This document shows positions 6,511 through 10,889 of a DNA stretch of 10,889 nucleotides, piece by piece. The notes beneath the pieces are model-generated. The model had not been told where the DNA came from, searched no databases, and saw only the letters and a list, made by a program, of their open reading frames with translations. The stretch's first letter is position 1, and each line of letters opens with the position of its first letter. The translations under genes were made by a program, and so were the position numbers. The stretch covers positions 1 to 10,889 of the forward strand of contig NZ_DATCRY010000274.1 of assembly GCF_036568765.1 (NCBI RefSeq), in the 5' to 3' direction. This stretch comes from GSA-30 sp036568765 (lineage in GTDB: Bacteria > Pseudomonadota > Gammaproteobacteria > Xanthomonadales > Rhodanobacteraceae).

Positions 6511-8133
6511 GTGAATCGTTCATCGCTTGTCCTGAGCCTGTTGGCTACCGGCCTGATCTTTGCCGGCCACGCCTCGGCCGCCGAAACATCCGCCAATCCG
6601 GCGGACGTCTGGGCGTCCATCGATCAATTACAGCAGCGCATGGATAACGGCGCGCTCACCACGCAGGCACTGGTACAGCAGTTCATCGCGCGCATCGCGC
6701 AGATCGACCAATCCGGCCCGATGCTTCGCTCGGTCATCGAGGTCAACCCCGATGCCGCCAAGCAGGCAGCCAAGCTGGACAAACAGCGCAAGGGCAACAA
6801 GAAACGCGGCGCGCTCTATGGCATTCCCGTCCTGCTCAAGGACAACATCGACACCGTCGGACCGATGCTCACTACCGCCGGTTCGTTGGCGCTGGCCGAC
6901 CATCCTGCCCGGCGCGATGCGGCCCTGGTCGAACGCTTGCGCAAGAACGGCGCCGTGATCCTGGGCAAGGCCAATCTCAGCGAATGGGCCAATATGCGGT
7001 CCAATCACGCCAGCAGCGGCTGGAGTGCGCGTGGCGGACAGGCACGCAATCCCTATGTACTCGATCGCAACCCCTGCGGGTCGAGCGCAGGCTCCGCCGC
7101 CGCCGTCGCCGCGGGACTCGTAACGGTTGCAGTGGGTAGCGAAACCGACGGGTCGATCATCTGCCCCGCGGCCAGCAACGGCCTGGTCGGCATCAAGCCC
7201 ACCCTGGGCCTGGTCAGCCGCACTGGCATCATTCCGATCAGCCACAATCAGGATACGGCAGGCCCCATCGCGCGCACGGTTGCCGACGCCGCCGCTCTGC
7301 TCTCGGTCATTTCCGGTAGCGACAAGCACGATCCGGCGACCGCCGAGGCCGACAAGCACGCGACCGATTACACCAAGTACCTCGACCCGAACGGCTTGAA
7401 GGGTAAGCGCATCGGCGTCGTGCGTGCGCTGGCAGGTGCCGAACCGAATGCCGATCGCGCGCTCGAGCGTGCCATTGCACTGATGAAGGCGCAGGGCGCG
7501 ATCATTGTCGATCCGGTCGAGCTTCCGCATTTGAAGGAACTGGGCGAGCCAGAGATGACCGTGCTGCTGTATGACCTCAAGCACGACATGAACGCCTATC
7601 TCGCGACTCGGCCGAACCTGAAAATGAAAACGCTGGCCGATCTGATCGAGTTCAACAAGCGCGAAGCGGCGCGCGAAATGCCCTACTTCGGCCAAGAGCT
7701 CTTCGAGCAAGCGCAAGCCAAGGGACCCCTGACCGACGCGGCCTACGTCCAGGCGCAGGAAAAGGCCAAGCGCCTGGCGGGTCCGGAAGGCATCGACGCA
7801 GCGTTGAAAGCCAATCAGCTCGATGCACTGCTGTCGCCCTCATGGGGACCGGCGTTCGTGACCGATCCGGTGCTCGGCGATCACATCGTCAGCGGCGATC
7901 CGACTGTCGGTGGTGCTTCGCAGCCGGCTGCAGTGGCTGGCTATCCGTCGATCACGGTGCCCGCCGAGTACGCACATGACCTGCCGGTGGGTATCGTGTT
8001 CTTCGGTGCGAAATGGAGCGAGCCGACGCTGATTTCGATCGCCTATGGGTTCGAACAGCACAACGCGCCATTTCGGCGGCCGACCTTTCTCGATACCGTC
8101 GGTGGCAAGCCGCAGTACAACGACGCTCCCTGA
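6511..8133 (+). CDS. Secreted amidase-signature enzyme, peptide-amidase-like
   Basis: A 540-residue amidase-signature hydrolase that cleaves amide bonds with a Ser-cisSer-Lys triad. The triad is visible as K110 (GIPVLLKDN), S191 (CGSSAGS) and nucleophile S215 (SETDGSI); the 24-residue spacing between the serines equals that in FAAH and in the Stenotrophomonas peptide amidase. The block VGIKPTLGLVSRTGIIPISHNQDTAGPI is also typical of peptide amidase, which removes the C-terminal amide of peptides. Substrate is inferred only by resemblance. The GTG start at 6511 is chosen because AAAGGGGA precedes it by a few bases and it yields a signal peptide (cleavage near HASA, residues 20-23), implying a periplasmic or secreted enzyme; the frame itself is open to 6427. 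It is divergent from the cytochrome operon, with 207 bases between starts. A hairpin follows, then the beta-lactamase gene in the same direction. Confidence 0.9.
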   Translation: MNRSSLVLSLLATGLIFAGHASAAETSANPADVWASIDQLQQRMDNGALTTQALVQQFIARIAQIDQSGPMLRSVIEVNPDAAKQAAKLDKQRKGNKKRGALYGIPVLLKDNIDTVGPMLTTAGSLALADHPARRDAALVERLRKNGAVILGKANLSEWANMRSNHASSGWSARGGQARNPYVLDRNPCGSSAGSAAAVAAGLVTVAVGSETDGSIICPAASNGLVGIKPTLGLVSRTGIIPISHNQDTAGPIARTVADAAALLSVISGSDKHDPATAEADKHATDYTKYLDPNGLKGKRIGVVRALAGAEPNADRALERAIALMKAQGAIIVDPVELPHLKELGEPEMTVLLYDLKHDMNAYLATRPNLKMKTLADLIEFNKREAAREMPYFGQELFEQAQAKGPLTDAAYVQAQEKAKRLAGPEGIDAALKANQLDALLSPSWGPAFVTDPVLGDHIVSGDPTVGGASQPAAVAGYPSITVPAEYAHDLPVGIVFFGAKWSEPTLISIAYGFEQHNAPFRRPTFLDTVGGKPQYNDAP

Positions 8134-8153
8134 GCGCCCGCAAATCGCCATCG

Positions 8154-8185
8154 CCTGGACCGCATAGAGCCTTATGCGGTCCAGG
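8154..8185 (+). terminator. Strong 13-bp hairpin between amidase and beta-lactamase genes
   Basis: CCTGGACCGCATA (8154-8166) and TATGCGGTCCAGG (8173-8185) are perfect reverse complements with a six-base loop, 20 bases after the amidase stop and 45 bases before the beta-lactamase start. Only two T residues follow, so it is not a textbook intrinsic terminator. It could be a weak terminator, an mRNA 3'-end stabiliser or a regulator site for the downstream gene. Confidence 0.55.
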
Positions 8186-8230
8186 TTCGCAAGCCAGAAT
8201 ATCGGCTCCTTCATTGACCGGGAGTGGTGC

Positions 8231-9133
8231 ATGCATCCATGGATCGCCTTGAGCGCTGGCTTTGTGCTGTCGCTTGCTACGCAGGCAAACGCAGCCGACG
8301 CGGCGCCTCAGCACTATTCGAATGCCGCCTGGACCCAACCTCAGAAACCGTTTCGCATCTACGGCAACACCTATTACGTCGGCACGCGCGGACTCAGTGC
8401 CATTCTTGTGACATCGCCAGCTGGAAATATATTGATCGATGGCACTCTCCCAGAGAACGTGCCGCAGATCGAAGCGAATATCCGCGCCCTGGGTTTCCGT
8501 CTCGAAGACATCAAACTGATCCTCAACTCGCACCCGCATTTCGATCATGCCGGCGGTATCGGCGCACTCGCACACGATAGCGGCGCGCAAGTCGCCGCCA
8601 GCGCCAAAGCAGCCAAGGCGCTGAAACTCGGCGGTCGGGATCCGGACGATCCCCAATACGGCGAAGCCGCAACGTTCCAGAAGATCGCCAACGTACGTGT
8701 AGTCGCTGCCGACGAAACCGTCAAACTCGGGCCGCTGGCGCTGACCATGCATCCGACACCGGGGCATACGCCCGGCGGCACGGCATGGACATGGCGTTCC
8801 TGCGAAGGCACACGCTGCCTTTCGATGGCCTATGTGGACAGCATATCGCTGTTCACGGCAGACCATGGCGACTATCGCTATACCGATCCGGCCCACCCCG
8901 AGCGCATCGCCGATTTTCGCGGGACTATCGCCACGCTGGCCAAGCTCCCTTGCGACATCATGATTGCGCCACACCCGGACTCGATCGACTTCATCGAAAA
9001 GGTCGCACAACGCGACGCCGGCAAACCCGACGCACTCATCGATGCGCAAGCCTGTAAAGCGTATGCGATGCAAGCGCAAGCCAATCTCGACAAGCGCATT
9101 GCGAAAGAAAACGGCACGCAACCCGCGCATTGA
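8231..9133 (+). CDS. Subclass B3 metallo-beta-lactamase
   Basis: A 300-residue periplasmic zinc beta-lactamase of subclass B3, the group of Stenotrophomonas L1; such enzymes hydrolyse penicillins, cephalosporins and usually carbapenems. All six zinc ligands are present: H101, H103 and H179 for Zn1 and D105, H106 and H248 for Zn2, in HPHFDHAGG, GHTPGGTAW and APHPD. The segment YVDSISLF matches the L1 YADSLSAP region, where B3 enzymes carry serine instead of the B1 cysteine. C241 and C275 are 34 residues apart, as in the L1 disulfide. C191 and C196 could form a second, shorter bridge. The ATG at 8231 follows GGGAGTGG and opens a signal peptide cleaved near QANA (residue 21). Members of the fold can have other substrates, but the B3 signature is complete. 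No LysR-type ampR regulator or transposase lies beside it, suggesting an intrinsic chromosomal gene. The spectrum is inferred, not shown. Confidence 0.93.
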   Translation: MHPWIALSAGFVLSLATQANAADAAPQHYSNAAWTQPQKPFRIYGNTYYVGTRGLSAILVTSPAGNILIDGTLPENVPQIEANIRALGFRLEDIKLILNSHPHFDHAGGIGALAHDSGAQVAASAKAAKALKLGGRDPDDPQYGEAATFQKIANVRVVAADETVKLGPLALTMHPTPGHTPGGTAWTWRSCEGTRCLSMAYVDSISLFTADHGDYRYTDPAHPERIADFRGTIATLAKLPCDIMIAPHPDSIDFIEKVAQRDAGKPDALIDAQACKAYAMQAQANLDKRIAKENGTQPAH

Positions 9134-9141
9134 CGCGCGGG
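9122..9141. terminator. Short GC hairpin in the 15-base convergent gap
   Basis: CCCGCGC (9122-9128) and GCGCGGG (9135-9141) pair perfectly around a six-base loop that includes the beta-lactamase stop codon. It sits between two convergent genes and could act in both directions, though neither side has a T-run. Weak evidence of function. Confidence 0.4.
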
Positions 9142-9148
9142 CTGGGAC

Positions 9149-10531
9149 TCAGGCCATGCCGCCGGATTTGCGCACGATAAGCATGGCCAACTCCAACGAC
9201 TGCTCGTAATTGAGACGTGGGTCGACGGTGGATTTGTACGCACGGTCGAGATCCGTTTCGGACAAGTCACGGGCACCGCCCATGCACTCGGTCACGTCTT
9301 CGCCCGTCAGTTCCAGATGCACTCCGCCCAAGCGGGTGCCGGCTACGGCATGGATATCGAACGCCTGATCCAGTTCACTGCGAATATTGTCGAAACGGCG
9401 CGTCTTGTAGCCGTTGGAAGTGCTTTCGGTATTGCCGTGCATCGGATCGGCAACCCAGAGCACGCGTCGGCCGGCTTGCCTGACTGCCTGCAATAACGGT
9501 GGCAAGGCGGAGGCAATCTGAGCGTGGCCCATGCGGTGAATCAGGGTCAGCCGTCCCGGCTCGTCTTCCGGATTGAGCACATCGATCAAGCGCAGCAGGT
9601 CGTCGGGCTTGACCGACGGTCCGACCTTCACCGCAATGGGATTACGAATGCCACGGAAATATTCCGTATGCGCGCCGCCCAGCGCTGCGGTACGCATGCC
9701 GATCCAGGGGAAATGCGTGGACAGGTTGAACCAGCCCGGATGGCGCGGCACTTGGCGCGTCAGCGCCTGCTCGTAGTGCAGCAGCAAGGCCTCGTGCGAA
9801 GTGAAGAAATCGACGCGCGAGAAACCGGCGATCGGTCCGGCAAGGGTTTCCATGAAACGCAACGAATCGCCAATACCAGCCACCATGCGCCGATACTCGG
9901 CAGCCAGCGGCGAGTGTTCCACCCAGGCCAGATCCCAGTACTCCGGGTGATGCAGGTCGGCGAAGCCGCCATCGATCAGCGCGCGCACGAAATTCATCGT
10001 CAGCGCAGAGTGCGCATGCGCCTGGATCAAGCGCTGCGGATCGGCACGACGCGCTTCGGCGGTGAAAGCGGGAGCATTGACCAGGTCACCGCGGAAGCTT
10101 GGCAGTGTCACGCCGTCGCGCGTTTCCATATCGGCCGAACGCGGCTTGGCGTACTGTCCAGCGAAGCGTCCGACGCGAAGCACGGGCTTCTTCAGCCCGT
10201 GCACGAGCACCAGGCTCATCTGCAAAAGCACTTTCAGGCGATTGGAGATAATCGGGCTGGTGCAATCGGCGAAGCTTTCCGCACAATCGCCGCCTTGCAG
10301 CAGGAAGCGCTGGCCTTCCTGAGCCTCGGCCAGCGCCTGCTTCAATGCCAGCACCTCCCAGGAGGTCACCAGCGGCGGCAGTGTAGCGAGCTGTCCGGTG
10401 CAACGGGCCAGTTCCTGCGCATCTTCGTAATGGGGTTGCTGCAAGGCTTCGCGCTGCTGCCAGCTATCGGGTGCCCAGTTGTGCACTTCGTGGAAGGGGG
10501 CGGCGAATGTGGACATAGCGCGGACCATCAC
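9149..10531 (-). CDS. Class II 3-deoxy-7-phosphoheptulonate (DAHP) synthase
   Basis: First enzyme of the shikimate pathway: condenses phosphoenolpyruvate and erythrose 4-phosphate into DAHP for aromatic amino acids; cytoplasmic. This is the class II (plant/Mycobacterium) type, 460 residues. Conserved blocks appear in order: LLQGGDCAESF (77-87), RVGRFAGQYAKPRS, SHEALLLHYEQALTR, STHFPWIGMRT, GGAHTEYFRGIRNPIAVKVGPS, WVADPMHGNT and GGVHLELTGEDVTEC. The metal ligands are C83, H365, E407 and D437, each exactly four residues below the M. tuberculosis equivalents (87, 369, 411, 441). The start is uncertain: GTG at 10531 is eight bases from AAAGGA, ATG follows at 10528, and another ATG at 10516 gives MSTFAAPF. 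It lies 12 bases after the dsbB stop, so the two are probably cotranscribed; AAAGGA partly overlaps that stop codon. Feedback inhibition is likely by family knowledge but cannot be read here. Confidence 0.96.
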   Translation of the reverse strand: MMVRAMSTFAAPFHEVHNWAPDSWQQREALQQPHYEDAQELARCTGQLATLPPLVTSWEVLALKQALAEAQEGQRFLLQGGDCAESFADCTSPIISNRLKVLLQMSLVLVHGLKKPVLRVGRFAGQYAKPRSADMETRDGVTLPSFRGDLVNAPAFTAEARRADPQRLIQAHAHSALTMNFVRALIDGGFADLHHPEYWDLAWVEHSPLAAEYRRMVAGIGDSLRFMETLAGPIAGFSRVDFFTSHEALLLHYEQALTRQVPRHPGWFNLSTHFPWIGMRTAALGGAHTEYFRGIRNPIAVKVGPSVKPDDLLRLIDVLNPEDEPGRLTLIHRMGHAQIASALPPLLQAVRQAGRRVLWVADPMHGNTESTSNGYKTRRFDNIRSELDQAFDIHAVAGTRLGGVHLELTGEDVTECMGGARDLSETDLDRAYKSTVDPRLNYEQSLELAMLIVRKSGGMA

Positions 10532-10543
10532 ACTTGGATTCCT

Positions 10544-10889
10544 TTAAGGGGTTCGTGGCTTGCGCAGGGTGGCGACCAGGATCAGAACTATCAGCACGAG
10601 GTACCAGAACGTCGTCCAGGCCGGCATCGGCAGGCCGAGGATCGGCTCGACCTTGGCGCACTCGCCCGAACCGGTGAACACCATCTGTAGCACTTTATGG
10701 AACGGAAAGGTGTTCATCATATAGCCCAGGTTCGGGCCACAGGAGGGAATTTCATCCGGCGGCAGCGTCTGCAGCCACAGATGCCGCCCGGCCACCGCCA
10801 ACCCAGCCAGGCCACCGACGATCGCGCCACTGGTAAATACCCAACGAGCGCCCCTCTTACGCGGGAAAATAGCGCCCAGAAGGAAGAAT
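10544..10889 (-). CDS. dsbB: Disulfide bond formation protein B, 5' end outside window
   Basis: Inner-membrane quinone reductase that reoxidises DsbA so that periplasmic proteins can form disulfides. Only the C-terminal 114 residues are visible; no start is present and the frame runs off the right edge. The second periplasmic cysteine pair is seen as SCGPNLGYM and GECAKVEP, 27 residues apart (visible residues 50 and 77), close to C104 and C130 of E. coli DsbB. It is followed by the conserved LGLPMPAWTTFWYLVLIVLILVATL, the last membrane helix with its MP-W signature. The first CxxC pair should lie upstream of 10889. The stop TAA (10546-10544) merges into the AAAGGA ribosome binding site of the DAHP synthase gene, so the two are probably in one transcript. 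The beta-lactamase and the secreted orphan nearby carry cysteine pairs and may depend on the Dsb pathway, which is inference. Confidence 0.9.
   Translation of the reverse strand, partial: FFLLGAIFPRKRGARWVFTSGAIVGGLAGLAVAGRHLWLQTLPPDEIPSCGPNLGYMMNTFPFHKVLQMVFTGSGECAKVEPILGLPMPAWTTFWYLVLIVLILVATLRKPRTP

Noticed and set aside
6628..7716. Minus-strand open frame of 362 codons
   Set aside because: Antisense to the amidase gene, which has an intact catalytic triad and signal peptide; no ribosome binding site or motif supports the reverse frame.
7952..9130. Minus-strand open frame of 392 codons
   Set aside because: Runs antisense across the end of the amidase and all of the beta-lactamase gene; both plus-strand genes are clearly real.
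9524..10690. Plus-strand open frame of 388 codons
   Set aside because: Antisense to class II DAHP synthase and dsbB, both recognised with certainty.
1..10889. CRISPR array, insertion sequence, integrase or defence-system genes
   Set aside because: No regularly spaced repeats, transposase, recombinase or defence-protein motifs were seen on either strand.

Overview
The window is a stretch of ordinary bacterial chromosome, about 60% GC by eye and densely coded on both strands. It most likely comes from a gammaproteobacterium of the Xanthomonadales/Lysobacterales group (Dyella, Rhodanobacter or Luteibacter-like). The reasons are a class II DAHP synthase, an L1-type subclass B3 metallo-beta-lactamase, an amidase resembling the Stenotrophomonas peptide amidase, and a REP-like inverted repeat. 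The genus is an inference from remembered family resemblance; no search was run.

Layout: (1) 1-1289, minus strand: RNase G (rng), cut at its 3' end by the window edge, with its own candidate promoter at 1311-1340. (2) 1341-2389: a gap of about 350 bases, then a small secreted protein of unknown function that is clearly less GC-rich than its neighbours. (3) 2452-4135: a MscS-type mechanosensitive channel (minus) divergent from a Mug/TDG-type uracil-DNA glycosylase (plus) whose two active-site motifs are altered. (4) 4111-4246: nested inverted repeats of REP/BIME style between convergent genes; the repeat supplies the last codons and the stop of the glycosylase. (5) 4268-6303, minus strand: a two-gene operon for a diheme c4-like cytochrome and an anchored triheme cytochrome, coupled by an ATGA overlap and probably transcribed from a leaderless promoter. 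(6) 6511-9133, plus strand: two secreted hydrolases, an amidase-signature enzyme and a subclass B3 metallo-beta-lactamase, separated by a strong hairpin. (7) 9149-10889, minus strand: dsbB (5' end outside the window) followed after 12 bases by the class II DAHP synthase gene.

The genes do not form one pathway. They fall into RNA processing, osmotic protection, DNA repair, periplasmic electron transfer, periplasmic hydrolysis and beta-lactam degradation, disulfide formation and aromatic amino-acid synthesis. I found no convincing undescribed multi-gene system. The items most worth checking are the intact B3 beta-lactamase, the altered glycosylase active site, the repeat that forms the glycosylase C-terminus, the dehydrogenase-less five-heme cytochrome pair with its apparently leaderless promoter, and the lower-GC secreted orphan.
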